A DNA stretch of 11,001 nt. Source: an uncultured Sphingomonas sp. (lineage in GTDB: Bacteria > Pseudomonadota > Alphaproteobacteria > Sphingomonadales > Sphingomonadaceae). Made by a program: the position numbers and the translations under genes. Positions within the stretch are counted from its first letter, which is position 1. Each line of letters opens with the position of its first letter. Location: NCBI GenBank assembly GCA_902806295.1, contig CADCWB010000196.1, forward strand, positions 1 to 11,001, written 5' to 3'. Positions 1 through 7,804 of this stretch are shown in pieces. Under the pieces are notes generated by a model that ran no database searches, had not been told where the DNA came from, and was given only the letters and a program-made list of their open reading frames with translations.

Positions 1-61
1 CCGGTTCGACAAACGAACAATCGCTTGCTTGAGGCTTGGGCCTGCCCCCGTGTAAGGACGG

Positions 62-90
62 TTGCCAAGAAGCTGTCCTACCAGCATAAG
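62..90 (+). promoter_or_regulatory. Candidate sigma70-type promoter upstream of the methyltransferase-tolC unit
   Basis: TTGCCA at 62-67 and CATAAG at 85-90 are separated by 17 bp. They match the housekeeping consensus at 5 of 6 and 4 of 6 positions. Transcription would start near 97, giving a leader of about 18 nt that contains the AGAGGA ribosome-binding site at 104-109. An inverted repeat (GCTGTC at 72-77, GACAGC at 90-95) brackets the -10 region and could be an operator. This rests on sequence match only. Confidence 0.4.
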
Positions 91-114
91 ACAGCGACCT
101 GCCAGAGGATCGCA

Positions 115-693
115 ATGGATTACGAGAAGGCCCGCCGGGCGATGATCGACAGCCAGCTCCGTCCCGAAGCGGTGACGGACTCGCTGGTGATTGCCGCCAT
201 GGCAACCGTTCCGCGTGAGCAGTTCGTGCCCGAGCAGGTGCGGCCGTTGGCCTACATGGACCGGCCGGTGCCGCTTGGCGACGGCGCTTTCCTCACCCCA
301 CCTGCAACGCTCGGCCGCATGCTGACGGAGATCGAGGCGCGGTCAGGAGAGCGGGCGCTCGTGGTGGGGCCGGGCGGAGCTTACGCCGCAGCGGTGCTCG
401 GCCGCATGGGCCTGGGAGTCCGCTCGGTCACCGAGGGCGACCTGACCCAGGGCTTGGCGGACGGCGGGCCTTACGATGTGATCGTCATCGACGGCGCCGT
501 GGAGTTCATCCCCGAGCCGATCATCGCCCAGCTCGCCGAAGGAGGGCGCCTCGGCACCTGCCTGATGGAGAACGGAGTTCCTCGGCTGGTTATCGGCCGC
601 CGGGCAGGCGACAGTTTCGGTCTCAAGTCATTCGCCGACGCGTCGGCCGCACCTTTGCCCGGATTCGCCCGGCCGCCGGCCTTCATCTTCTAG
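115..693 (+). CDS. Protein-L-isoaspartate O-methyltransferase family protein, short and degenerate
   Basis: The 192-residue product has the PCMT fold pattern. An N-terminal helix (MDYEKARRAMIDSQLRP) is followed by VPREQFVP at 32-39, a glycine-rich SAM-site region at 82-95, and the late segment YDVIVIDGAVEF with a PEPIIAQLAEGG-type strand and helix. Family members use S-adenosylmethionine to methylate isoaspartyl residues in damaged proteins. The SAM loop here reads GPGGAY (85-90) instead of the usual GTGSGY-like motif, so activity is uncertain. I chose the ATG at 115 because AGAGGA lies five bases upstream. A TTG at 25 in the same frame would add 30 residues that do not resemble the family. 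The stop codon runs into the tolC ribosome-binding site, so the two genes are probably cotranscribed and translationally linked. In alphaproteobacteria this variant often accompanies tolC (recalled, not checked). Confidence 0.8.
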   Translation: MDYEKARRAMIDSQLRPEAVTDSLVIAAMATVPREQFVPEQVRPLAYMDRPVPLGDGAFLTPPATLGRMLTEIEARSGERALVVGPGGAYAAAVLGRMGLGVRSVTEGDLTQGLADGGPYDVIVIDGAVEFIPEPIIAQLAEGGRLGTCLMENGVPRLVIGRRAGDSFGLKSFADASAAPLPGFARPPAFIF

Positions 694-706
694 GAGCAGA
701 CCTCAC

Positions 707-2161
707 GTGAAGCATCTTCTCGCCACCGCGGGGCTTGGCGCCCTGGTTCTGGCCGGGCCCGCCGGGGCCGACACGCTCCGCGAAGCGCTGGTTTCAACCT
801 ATCGGGCCAATCCGACGATCAATGCCCAGCGCGAGTCGCTGCGCTCGACGGACGCCAACGTGGCGATTGCCCGCGCCGGCGGACGGCCGCAGGTGGCGGC
901 CACGGTCGGGCTCAACCGCGACCTCACCCGCTCGGGCGTGCTCGACACCGGGCGCAGTAAGGGACCGATCATCAATGGCGGCCTGGACCTGAGCGTGCCC
1001 CTGTTCCAGGGCGGCCGGGTTCGCAACTCTATCGCGGCTGCGCGCACCCGGGTCGAAGCCGGACGGGCGACGCTGCGGGCGGTGGAAGGCGATGTCTTCA
1101 CCGAGGCGACTGCCGCCTACATGGACGTGATCCGGGATCGTGCCATTGTCGAACTCAACCAGAACCAAATCCGGGTGCTCACCACGAACCTGGAGGCGAC
1201 TCGCGACCGGTTCGACATCGGCGACGTCACCCGCACGGATGTAGCGCAATCTGAAGCCCGGCTGAGCCTGCAGCGTTCGTTCCTGGCGACCGCCCAGGCG
1301 CGAGCGGCCACCAGTGAGGAGAATTACCGCCGGGTCATCGGTCGCAGCCCTGATGCGCTGGCCCCGCCGCCGCCGCTGCCGCCGCTGCCGACCACACCGG
1401 AAGAGGCCGTCCGGATCGCGCTGGTCCAGAACCCGGATATCATTGCAACCGTCCGTCAGGCCGAAGCGGCTGGGCTGGACGTCCGTACCGTGCGCGCCGA
1501 CCGCCTGCCGACGGTCTCGGGCGTGGTTTCGGGCGATTACGTCAACACCGTCAGCGGCAGCACAGGTACCGATTTCACCGGCGGCAGCATTCCGCGCGCC
1601 GGCACGCAGACCTCGATTGGGCTGAACACCCGCATTCCGCTCTACCAAGGCGGTCTCCCGTCCGCCCGCATCCGGCAGGCGCAGGCGATCCAGAGCCAGT
1701 TGATCGAGCAGACCATCGGCGTCGAACGCTCGGTGGTCGCGGCCGCGCGCTCCGCTTACGCGTCCTATCAGGCGGCGCAGCGGGCGATCGCGTCCAACCA
1801 AGTGGCGGTATCGGCCAACGAACTTGCGCTGGAGGGCGCTCGGGCCGAACGCAGCATCGGCACTCGGACCGTGCTCGAAGTGCTCAACGCCGAGCAGGAG
1901 CTATTGAACGCCCAGGTCGAGCTCGTCTCTGCCCGGCGCGATGCTTACGTCGCCGGCTTCCAACTGCTCAACGCCATGGGCCAGGCTGAGTCGGACGATC
2001 TGGGTCTTGAGGGCGGCGCCTTGTATGACCCGACCGGCAATTACCGCCGGGTATCGGGGCAGTGGAACGACTGGGCCGGCGAGCGGCTGCGGCCCCCGAC
2101 CTCGACCCGCACGCCCACGGCGGCCGAGCAGCCGACAGGGGTGGTGACGCAGCCGCGTTAG
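707..2161 (+). CDS. tolC: TolC family outer membrane efflux/secretion channel
   Basis: The 484-residue product is an outer-membrane factor that forms the trimeric exit duct of tripartite efflux pumps and type I secretion systems. A signal peptide (residues 1 to about 21, MKHLLATAGLGALVLAGPAGA) is followed by two homologous OEP repeats. Their hallmark segments are PLFQGGRVRNSI in the first and IPLYQGGLPSARIRQA in the second. A Pro/Leu-rich linker near residue 220 separates them. The helical segments TRDRFDIGDVTRTDV and AERSIGTRTVLEVLNAEQ are the typical coiled-coil turns. The C-terminal tail is Pro/Thr-rich and probably disordered. The start is GTG at 707, ten bases after AGGAG at 692-696. No inner-membrane pump or adaptor gene is visible nearby, so this channel probably serves partners encoded elsewhere. 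The family is certain; the transported substrate cannot be told from the sequence. Confidence 0.93.
   Translation: MKHLLATAGLGALVLAGPAGADTLREALVSTYRANPTINAQRESLRSTDANVAIARAGGRPQVAATVGLNRDLTRSGVLDTGRSKGPIINGGLDLSVPLFQGGRVRNSIAAARTRVEAGRATLRAVEGDVFTEATAAYMDVIRDRAIVELNQNQIRVLTTNLEATRDRFDIGDVTRTDVAQSEARLSLQRSFLATAQARAATSEENYRRVIGRSPDALAPPPPLPPLPTTPEEAVRIALVQNPDIIATVRQAEAAGLDVRTVRADRLPTVSGVVSGDYVNTVSGSTGTDFTGGSIPRAGTQTSIGLNTRIPLYQGGLPSARIRQAQAIQSQLIEQTIGVERSVVAAARSAYASYQAAQRAIASNQVAVSANELALEGARAERSIGTRTVLEVLNAEQELLNAQVELVSARRDAYVAGFQLLNAMGQAESDDLGLEGGALYDPTGNYRRVSGQWNDWAGERLRPPTSTRTPTAAEQPTGVVTQPR
1361..1391 (+). repeat. Low-complexity CCG/CTG tract inside tolC
   Basis: A short run of CCG and CTG codons encodes a Pro-Pro-Leu-rich linker (APPPPLPPLP) between the two OEP repeats of the TolC-like protein. 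Its position at a domain boundary fits a flexible linker. Such tracts can be prone to slippage. Confidence 0.6.
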
Positions 2162-2177
2162 GCATAAGGTCGCGTCC

Positions 2178-2609
2178 ATGCAGGACCGCCAAGACCCGTC
2201 GATGGAAGATATCCTCGCCTCGATCAAGAAAGTGATCGCGGAGGAGAAGGAGCTGCGCGTGACCCCCGCGCGGGCTACGTCGCAGTTCGCTCCAGAGGCA
2301 GCAGCAGCAGAGCCGCACGAGGTGCTCGAGCTCGACGATCCGATGGTCGAGGACATGCAACTGCCCGAGCCCGATCTTGGACCGCCGCTCGTGTCGATGG
2401 ACGCTGCCGAAGTTGCGCGGGAGAAGCTGGTCACCCTGCAGCAAGTCGCTGCGGCCGCTCCCCCGGCTCCTCAGGTCAACCCGCTGGAAGCCATGGTCCG
2501 AGAGATGCTCCGGCCAGTGCTCAAGGAGTGGCTCGACCAGCATCTGCCCGGGATCGTCGATGAGCATGTGAAGCGAGAGATCAGCCGCATCACCGGCCAC
2601 GGCTTCTAG
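2178..2609 (+). CDS. popZ: PopZ-like polar organizing protein (DUF2497 family)
   Basis: The 143-residue product has the three-part layout of PopZ, the alphaproteobacterial scaffold that self-assembles at cell poles and tethers chromosome-partitioning and signalling proteins. Residues 7-25 (PSMEDILASIKKVIAEEKE) match the N-terminal helix that recruits client proteins. Residues from about 27 to 100 are rich in Pro, Glu, Asp and Ala and look disordered. Residues 101-143 (NPLEAMVREMLRPVLKEW and the following helix DEHVKREISRI) match the C-terminal oligomerisation helices. It is shorter than the Caulobacter protein (about 177 residues from memory), mainly in the linker. The ATG at 2178 has AAGG at 2166-2169, and only 16 bases separate it from the tolC stop, indicating cotranscription. 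The family assignment is strong; polar localisation in this organism is inferred. Confidence 0.85.
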   Translation: MQDRQDPSMEDILASIKKVIAEEKELRVTPARATSQFAPEAAAAEPHEVLELDDPMVEDMQLPEPDLGPPLVSMDAAEVAREKLVTLQQVAAAAPPAPQVNPLEAMVREMLRPVLKEWLDQHLPGIVDEHVKREISRITGHGF

Positions 2610-2655
2610 AGCTCGCCTCTTGCGCGGGCGGGCGGCGCTGCTACCCCTCGCAGCC

Positions 2656-4716
2656 ATGATCAAGCTTAGCCTACTTGCCGCCGCCGCCCTGACCGCACTG
2701 GCCGTCCCGACCGCTGCGTCGGCCCGACCGATGAACGCCACCGACATGCACATGATGCGCCGCCTCGGCGCTCCTGCAGTCTCGCCGGACGGCAAGCTTG
2801 CGCTATTCACCATCTCGGACACCGACCTTGCCGCCAACAAGCGCAACAATCGGCTTTATACGCTGGACCTCACCCGCCGCAGCGCGGCTCCGGTGCTGCT
2901 GGCAGGAGCGGACGGCGGACATGATGCCGTGTTCGGTCCGGACGGAGCGCTCTACTTTCTCAAGGCCGTGGGTGAGCGCGATCAGCTGCACCGGATGCCG
3001 TTGGGCGGCACGGCCGTCGCGATCAGCGACTTCGGCGCGGACATTTCGGGGTTCAAGATCGCGCCCACCGGCGATCGGGTGCTGGTCTGGGCCGACCGTC
3101 CCGACTGCCCGGACCTGGCGTGCGCCGCGACCACCCTCCCGGCCAAGCCGGCGGGATCGGGCCGGGTTTACGACCAGCTGTTCGTCCGGCATTGGGACAC
3201 GTGGGCTGAGCCCGGCGTGCGCAATCGCATCTACACCTATCCGCTGCAGGGCGGCCGGCTGACCGGCGGCGGTGTGCGGGTCACCGGCGCGCTGGTCGGC
3301 GACACGCCGTCCAAGCCGTTCGGCGGTGGCGAGGAGATCGACTGGTCCCGCGACGGCCGGACGGTGTTCTTCGCCTTGCGTGAGGCGGGCCGGATCGAGC
3401 CGACCTCGACCAATCTCGACGTATTCGCCGCCCCTGCGGATGGCGGCGCCGAACCGACCAACCTGACGCCGGAGAATGACGGTACGGACACGCTGCCGAC
3501 GGTGTCGCCTGACGGCCGCACATTGGCCTACGTCTCGATGGCGCGAGCCGGGTACGAAGCGGATCGCCAGGTGCTGATGCTGCGCGACCTGTCCTCCGGG
3601 CGGTTGCGCGCACTCACCCAGGGCTGGGATCGCTCAGTCGGCTCGATCGAGTGGGCACCCGATGGGCGCTCGATCCTGGTCACCGCCGACGATACCCTCG
3701 AAGCGCCGGTGTTCCGCGTCGATAGCGCGAACGGCCGGGTCAGCCGCCTGACGGCCGAAGGACATGCGGGCAACGTCCACGCGCTGCCGGGCGGAGCGGT
3801 GCTGTTCACCTCCAACAGCGTCATGGCGCCCGACGATCTCTACTTGCTGCGCGGCAAGGCCAAGCCGGTCCAACTCACCGCCGTGAACAAGGCACTGCTG
3901 TCCGAGCTGGACCCGGTTTCACTGGAGCGCTTCAGCTTTGCCGGAGCGAATGGCGACAAGGTGTGGGGCATCAAGGTCAAGCCAACCGGCGCCCGGCTTG
4001 CCGCCGCTGCCAAGCTGCCGATCGCCTTCGTCGTTCATGGTGGGCCGCAAGGCAGCTTCGGCAATGCCTGGTCCTATCGTTGGAACCCGCGGGTATTCGC
4101 CAGCGGCGGCTACGGCGTGGTCAGCGTCGATTTCCACGGCTCCACCGGCTATGGCCAGGCCTTCACCGACTCCATCCGCAACGATTGGGGCGGCAAGCCG
4201 CTCGAGGACCTCCAAAAGGGCCTCGCCTTCGCAACCGCGCAGGATGCGCAACTCGACGCCGACAACGCCTGCGCCCTGGGCGCGAGCTATGGCGGCTACA
4301 TGATGAACTGGATCGCCGGGCAATGGCCGGACCGGTTCAAGTGCCTGGTCCAGCATGACGGCGTGTTTGATGCGCGCGCCATGGCCTACGAAACGGAAGA
4401 ATTATGGTTCGACGAGTGGGAACATGGCGGCAAGGCCTATTTCGAAGACCCCGCGGCCTTTGAACGCTGGAACCCGGTCAATCATGTGACCAAGTGGAAG
4501 ACCCCAATGCTGGTGATCACTGGCGAGAAGGACTTCCGCATCCCCTACACTCAAGGGCTTGCCTCCTTCACCGCGCTGCAGCGGCGCAACATCCCGTCGC
4601 GGCTGGTCGTGTTCCCGGATGAGAACCATTGGGTGCTGAAGCCTAACAATTCGATCCAATGGTATTCCGAGGTGCAGGGCTGGCTGAATCGCTGGACGGG
4701 CACGCAGGGCCAATAG
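2656..4716 (+). CDS. Exported S9 family peptidase (prolyl oligopeptidase / dipeptidyl-peptidase type)
   Basis: The 686-residue product starts with a signal peptide (residues 1 to about 23, ending TAASA). Residues about 25-410 form a beta-propeller of WD/TolB-like blades with repeated SPDGR/APDGR motifs. Residues about 430-686 form the alpha/beta-hydrolase domain. The catalytic triad is visible: Ser544 in GASYGGYM, Asp626 in GEKDFRIP and His658 in ENHWVL. The spacings of 82 and 32 residues are normal for the family. HGGPQGSFG near 456 is the usual oxyanion-side motif. It probably cleaves short peptides in the periplasm, with the propeller limiting access. The ATG at 2656 is preferred because the signal peptide begins there; no good ribosome-binding site is visible, and a TTG at 2620 is an alternative. 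It begins 46 bp after popZ and could share its transcript. Exact substrate specificity is not deducible. Confidence 0.93.
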   Translation: MIKLSLLAAAALTALAVPTAASARPMNATDMHMMRRLGAPAVSPDGKLALFTISDTDLAANKRNNRLYTLDLTRRSAAPVLLAGADGGHDAVFGPDGALYFLKAVGERDQLHRMPLGGTAVAISDFGADISGFKIAPTGDRVLVWADRPDCPDLACAATTLPAKPAGSGRVYDQLFVRHWDTWAEPGVRNRIYTYPLQGGRLTGGGVRVTGALVGDTPSKPFGGGEEIDWSRDGRTVFFALREAGRIEPTSTNLDVFAAPADGGAEPTNLTPENDGTDTLPTVSPDGRTLAYVSMARAGYEADRQVLMLRDLSSGRLRALTQGWDRSVGSIEWAPDGRSILVTADDTLEAPVFRVDSANGRVSRLTAEGHAGNVHALPGGAVLFTSNSVMAPDDLYLLRGKAKPVQLTAVNKALLSELDPVSLERFSFAGANGDKVWGIKVKPTGARLAAAAKLPIAFVVHGGPQGSFGNAWSYRWNPRVFASGGYGVVSVDFHGSTGYGQAFTDSIRNDWGGKPLEDLQKGLAFATAQDAQLDADNACALGASYGGYMMNWIAGQWPDRFKCLVQHDGVFDARAMAYETEELWFDEWEHGGKAYFEDPAAFERWNPVNHVTKWKTPMLVITGEKDFRIPYTQGLASFTALQRRNIPSRLVVFPDENHWVLKPNNSIQWYSEVQGWLNRWTGTQGQ

Positions 4717-5889
4717 CTAGGCGGCAACCTCGGCCAGGAGCCGGTCGAGCAGCAGCCGTCCGGCGGGCGGCACCCGCAGCAGCCCCGGCCTGCGCTCGAT
4801 CAGGCCAAGTTGCTGCAGCCTGACGACCGCACCCTCGTCGATCAGCGGTCGACCGAACCGCCCGGCGAGCGCGTCAGGGTCGATGCCCTCGGCCAGGCGC
4901 AGGCCCATGACCAGCGCCTCGGTCGCCGCTTCGTCCGAGGTCAGCACTTCCTCCTCGACCAGGCCGTGACCGTTTCGCGCGAGGCCCGAAAGGAAGTTCT
5001 CTGGCTTACGGTGGCGGACGGTGCGCATCCCCAGCCGACGGCCATGAGCGCCCGGACCGATGCCGGCGTAATCGCCATAGCGCCAGTAAATGAGGTTGTG
5101 CCGACTCTCCTCGCCGACACGCGCATGATTGCTGGTTTCGTAAGCCGGTAGGCCGGCGGCGTCGGTCAAACTGGCGGTCAGCTCGAACAGGTCGGCGGCT
5201 TCGTCGAGGTCGAGTGGCGTGAACTTGCCGGCTGTATGAAGCGCAGCGAACCGGGTGCCGGGCTCAATGGTCAGCTGGTAGAGCGAGAGGTGACCGGTGC
5301 CGAATGCTAGCGCCCGGCGCAGCATGGCTTCCCACACCACCGCGGTCTGGCCTGGCAAGGCATAGATCAAGTCGAAGCTTACCCGACCGAAATGGCGCTG
5401 GGCCGTGTCGAGCGCGGCCAAGCCCTCGGCTGCGGAATGAGCACGTCCAAGAAATGCCAGCGCTTGGTCGTCCAGTGACTGCAACCCGAGACTGACACGG
5501 TTGACGCCCGCTGCCGCGAGGTCGGCGAAACGTGCCGCCTCCACAGAACTTGGGTTGGCCTCCAGGGTGATCTCGATTTCATCACCGACCTGCCAAAACT
5601 CACCCGCGGCCTCGATGATCGCGCCGACCGTGCCTGGGTTCATCAATGACGGCGTGCCGCCGCCAAAGAAGATGCTGGTCAGCCGCTTGCCGGGCAGTAG
5701 CCGTGCTTCATGCGCAAGGTCGGCCAGCAGCGCCTGGCGCCAGACGGCTTGGTCGATGCTGTCGCGGACATGGCTGTTGAAGTCACAATAAGGACATTTG
5801 CTGACGCAGAATGGCCAATGGACATAGAGCGCCAAGCCGTCTTGCGGCGACACTTCGTTAACGCTTTGGGGGGCATTGTCCCGAGCCAT
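4717..5889 (-). CDS. hemW: HemW, radical SAM family heme chaperone
   Basis: The 390-residue product is a radical SAM protein of the HemN/HemW group. The [4Fe-4S] cysteines are Cys28, Cys32 and Cys35 in PFCVSKCPYCDF. FFGGGTPSLMN is the SAM-binding glycine motif, and EITLEANPSS and NRVSLGLQS are the next conserved strands. HNLIYWRYGDYAGIGPGAHG contains the HNxxYW motif linked to heme binding in HemW. The CxxxCxxC motif lacks the additional cysteine of true HemN, and the length fits HemW, a heme-insertion chaperone that was often mislabelled coproporphyrinogen III oxidase. The ATG at 5889 places the radical SAM motif at the usual depth. GTG or TTG codons closer to the motif are possible, and no strong ribosome-binding site decides between them. 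The gene lies downstream of rph-rdgB on the same strand with an opposing gene between. Its stop abuts the S9 peptidase stop with no gap. Confidence 0.95.
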   Translation of the reverse strand: MARDNAPQSVNEVSPQDGLALYVHWPFCVSKCPYCDFNSHVRDSIDQAVWRQALLADLAHEARLLPGKRLTSIFFGGGTPSLMNPGTVGAIIEAAGEFWQVGDEIEITLEANPSSVEAARFADLAAAGVNRVSLGLQSLDDQALAFLGRAHSAAEGLAALDTAQRHFGRVSFDLIYALPGQTAVVWEAMLRRALAFGTGHLSLYQLTIEPGTRFAALHTAGKFTPLDLDEAADLFELTASLTDAAGLPAYETSNHARVGEESRHNLIYWRYGDYAGIGPGAHGRRLGMRTVRHRKPENFLSGLARNGHGLVEEEVLTSDEAATEALVMGLRLAEGIDPDALAGRFGRPLIDEGAVVRLQQLGLIERRPGLLRVPPAGRLLLDRLLAEVAA

Positions 5890-6478
5890 GATCCGCGCGG
5901 CCCTTACCTGCTTGTCGCTGCTGGCGCCATGCGCGGCAAGCACAGCCGTGACGCCGTCGATGCCGAGCCCGCATTGGCCGGCACCGGCGGCGCGCGGTGA
6001 TGGCATGCTACGCAACACCGCGCTGCGCTTGCACAACTATGCCCGTACCCGCTTCGGGGTGCCGCCGGTCGGGTGGAGCCCGATGCTGGCCACCGAAGCG
6101 CAGGCCTATGCCGCGAAAATGGCGCAGACCGGCGTTTACGGTCATGACACCACCGCCGGGCGCCGCGCCAAGATGGGCGAGAACCTCTGGCGCGGGCCGC
6201 GCGGCGTGTTCGCCTATGAGGTGATGGTCGGTCTGATGGTCGACGAGGTCGAGCACTTCGTGTCCGGCGCCTTCCCCAACAACAGCCGCACCGGCGACTG
6301 GCATCAGGTCGCACACTACACTCAGATCGTCTGGCCGACCACAACCGAGATCGGCTGCGGCCTCGCGTCTAGCGCAACCACCGATTACTTCGTCTGCCGC
6401 TACGCCCCGACCGGCAACAAGGATGGCGTGGTGCTCGCGCCGAGCTCGACGGTTCAGCTAACGCAGGGCCGCGACTAG
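5888..6478 (+). CDS. Secreted CAP-domain (SCP/PR-1-like) protein
   Basis: The 196-residue product has an N-terminal hydrophobic signal segment ([18 protein letters not shown]) and one CAP domain from about residue 41 to 185. Family signatures in order are [21 protein letters not shown] (97-101), HYTQIVW (143-149) with EIGCG, and [10 protein letters not shown]. The CAP cavity residues appear present as His86, Glu98, Glu120 and His143. Cysteines in GCG and VCR probably pair after export. The biochemical role of bacterial CAP proteins is mostly unknown; some bind lipids or peptidoglycan-related ligands. The ATG at 5888 overlaps the hemW start on the other strand; a TTG at 5876 is an alternative that adds four residues. 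The gene fills the interval between rdgB and hemW in the opposite orientation and overlaps the rdgB 3' end by 21 bp. Residue -1 before Cys15 is Pro, so a lipoprotein site is unlikely. Confidence 0.88.
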   Translation: MIRAALTCLSLLAPCAASTAVTPSMPSPHWPAPAARGDGMLRNTALRLHNYARTRFGVPPVGWSPMLATEAQAYAAKMAQTGVYGHDTTAGRRAKMGENLWRGPRGVFAYEVMVGLMVDEVEHFVSGAFPNNSRTGDWHQVAHYTQIVWPTTTEIGCGLASSATTDYFVCRYAPTGNKDGVVLAPSSTVQLTQGRD

Positions 6479-7063
6479 CTGCTCGAACGCCGCCGCGCGG
6501 TGGCTGATGGTGTGCTTCTGCTCGGGATCCATCTCGCCGAAGGTACGGTCATGGCCGACTGGCACGAACATCGCGTCATAGCCGAAGCCATTGTGGCCCC
6601 GTGGAGGCCACACCAGCGTGCCGTGCACCTTGCCCTCGAAGCTCTCGACGGTGCCGTCGGGCCAGGCGAGCGATAACGCGCAGGTGAAATGGGCATCGTG
6701 ACCGGCGTCCGGCCCTGCCGCCTCGACTACTCGCCAAACCCGGTTCATCGCCCGGCCGAAGTCGCGTGTGCCAGTCTCGTCTTCCGCCCAGCGGGCCGAG
6801 TGGATGCCTGGCTCGCCGTGCAAGGCGTCGACGCTGAGCCCGCTGTCGTCGGCCAATGCTGGAACTCCGCTGAGGTCGGCCGATGCACGGGCCTTGAGCT
6901 CGGCATTGTCGATGAAGGTAACCCCGGTCTCTTCCGGTTCGGGCAAGTCGAGTTCGGCCGCGCCCAGGCATTCGATCCCGAACGGTGCCACCAAGTCGCG
7001 GATCTCGCGCAGCTTACCCTCGTTGTGAGTCGCGATCACCAGCTTGGGGCCGATCGCCTTCAC
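6458..7063 (-). CDS. rdgB: RdgB/HAM1 family non-canonical purine NTP pyrophosphatase
   Basis: The 201-residue product matches RdgB/Ham1 enzymes, which hydrolyse dITP, ITP and XTP to monophosphates and keep deaminated purines out of DNA and RNA. Motifs are [11 protein letters not shown] (11-21, nucleotide phosphate binding), [13 protein letters not shown] (from 69, with the catalytic and metal-binding Asp72/Asp73), the FGYDAMFVP motif and the C-terminal TISHRAAAF base-recognition motif. Length is typical. The start is GTG at 7063, and it overlaps the rph stop in the sequence GTGA (7060-7063), which implies translational coupling with rph. The 3' end overlaps the CAP gene by 21 bp on the other strand. 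It acts in the cytoplasm. Confidence 0.95.
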   Translation of the reverse strand: MKAIGPKLVIATHNEGKLREIRDLVAPFGIECLGAAELDLPEPEETGVTFIDNAELKARASADLSGVPALADDSGLSVDALHGEPGIHSARWAEDETGTRDFGRAMNRVWRVVEAAGPDAGHDAHFTCALSLAWPDGTVESFEGKVHGTLVWPPRGHNGFGYDAMFVPVGHDRTFGEMDPEQKHTISHRAAAFEQLVAALR

Positions 7064-7764
7064 CGGCCGGTCGCCTTCAGCTGCGCGGCGAAGATGTCAT
7101 TGCAGCCGATACGGGCGAGCCGGAGCAGCCGCAGCAGCCCTTCCTCGTCGAACGTTGCGCCCTCGGCGGTCAGCTGCGCTTCCACGATCGCGCCGTCGGC
7201 GGTGAGCACGAAGTTACCGTCGCTGCCCGCCGTCGAATCCTCGGCATAGTCGAGGTCGAGCACCGCCGTGCCGTCGTGAAAGCCGCAGGACACCGCCGCG
7301 ACCTGGGTCGTGATCGGATCGGCCGGCAACTTCAGGCCGTCAACCGCCAGCCGCAGCGCCACCCATGCTCCCGAAATGGCCGCCGTGCGTGTGCCGCCGT
7401 CGGCCTGGATCACATCGCAATCAAGGACGATCTGCCGCTCGCCGAGCTTGGGGAGGTCAGTCACAGCCCGCAGCGAGCGTCCGATCAGGCGCTGAATTTC
7501 CTGCGTCCGCCCGGACTGCTTGCCCTTGGCGGCCTCGCGCGCGCCGCGGGTATGAGTGGCGCGGGGCAGCATCCCATATTCGGCGGTGACCCAGCCCTGG
7601 CCCTTGCCCCGCAGGAAGGGCGGCAACTTTTCCTCGACTGAGGCCGTCACCAGCACGCGCGTATCGCCAAAGCTCACTAGGCAGCTGCCCTCAGCATGAC
7701 GGGTGAAGCCGGGTTCGAAGCTAAGGCTCCGCATCTGGTCGGGCGCGCGGCCGCTTGGGCGCAT
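7060..7764 (-). CDS. rph: Ribonuclease PH
   Basis: The 234-residue product is RNase PH, a phosphate-dependent 3'-5' exoribonuclease that trims tRNA precursor 3' ends and works as a hexamer. Motifs include [17 protein letters not shown] near the N-terminus, [17 protein letters not shown] (57-73), [16 protein letters not shown] (84-99), the phosphate-binding GGTRTA (123-128, with Arg126) and [13 protein letters not shown] with the metal-site aspartates Asp176 and Asp182. The ATG at 7764 is preceded on its strand by AGGAG (7771-7775 on the + strand) with a six-base spacer, which settles the start. It is the first gene of the minus-strand unit with rdgB and is divergent from hrcA, an arrangement common in alphaproteobacteria. 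Confidence 0.97.
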   Translation of the reverse strand: MRPSGRAPDQMRSLSFEPGFTRHAEGSCLVSFGDTRVLVTASVEEKLPPFLRGKGQGWVTAEYGMLPRATHTRGAREAAKGKQSGRTQEIQRLIGRSLRAVTDLPKLGERQIVLDCDVIQADGGTRTAAISGAWVALRLAVDGLKLPADPITTQVAAVSCGFHDGTAVLDLDYAEDSTAGSDGNFVLTADGAIVEAQLTAEGATFDEEGLLRLLRLARIGCNDIFAAQLKATGR

Positions 7765-7804
7765 GGTGTTCTCCTAACGGGTGGGTTCGAAAGTCCTTAC
7801 CCGC

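Noticed and set aside
25..114. N-terminal extension of the methyltransferase from TTG at 25
   Set aside because: The added residues do not match the family, would overlap the candidate promoter, and the ATG at 115 has a good ribosome-binding site.
794..1801. 335-codon open frame antisense to tolC
   Set aside because: It is Arg/Gly/Asp-rich with no recognisable domain, and it is a shadow of a GC-rich gene whose sense product is clearly TolC.
1968..2849. 293-codon minus-strand open frame across the end of tolC, popZ and the start of the S9 gene
   Set aside because: It spans three well-supported genes and its translation shows no domain; it is a high-GC artefact.
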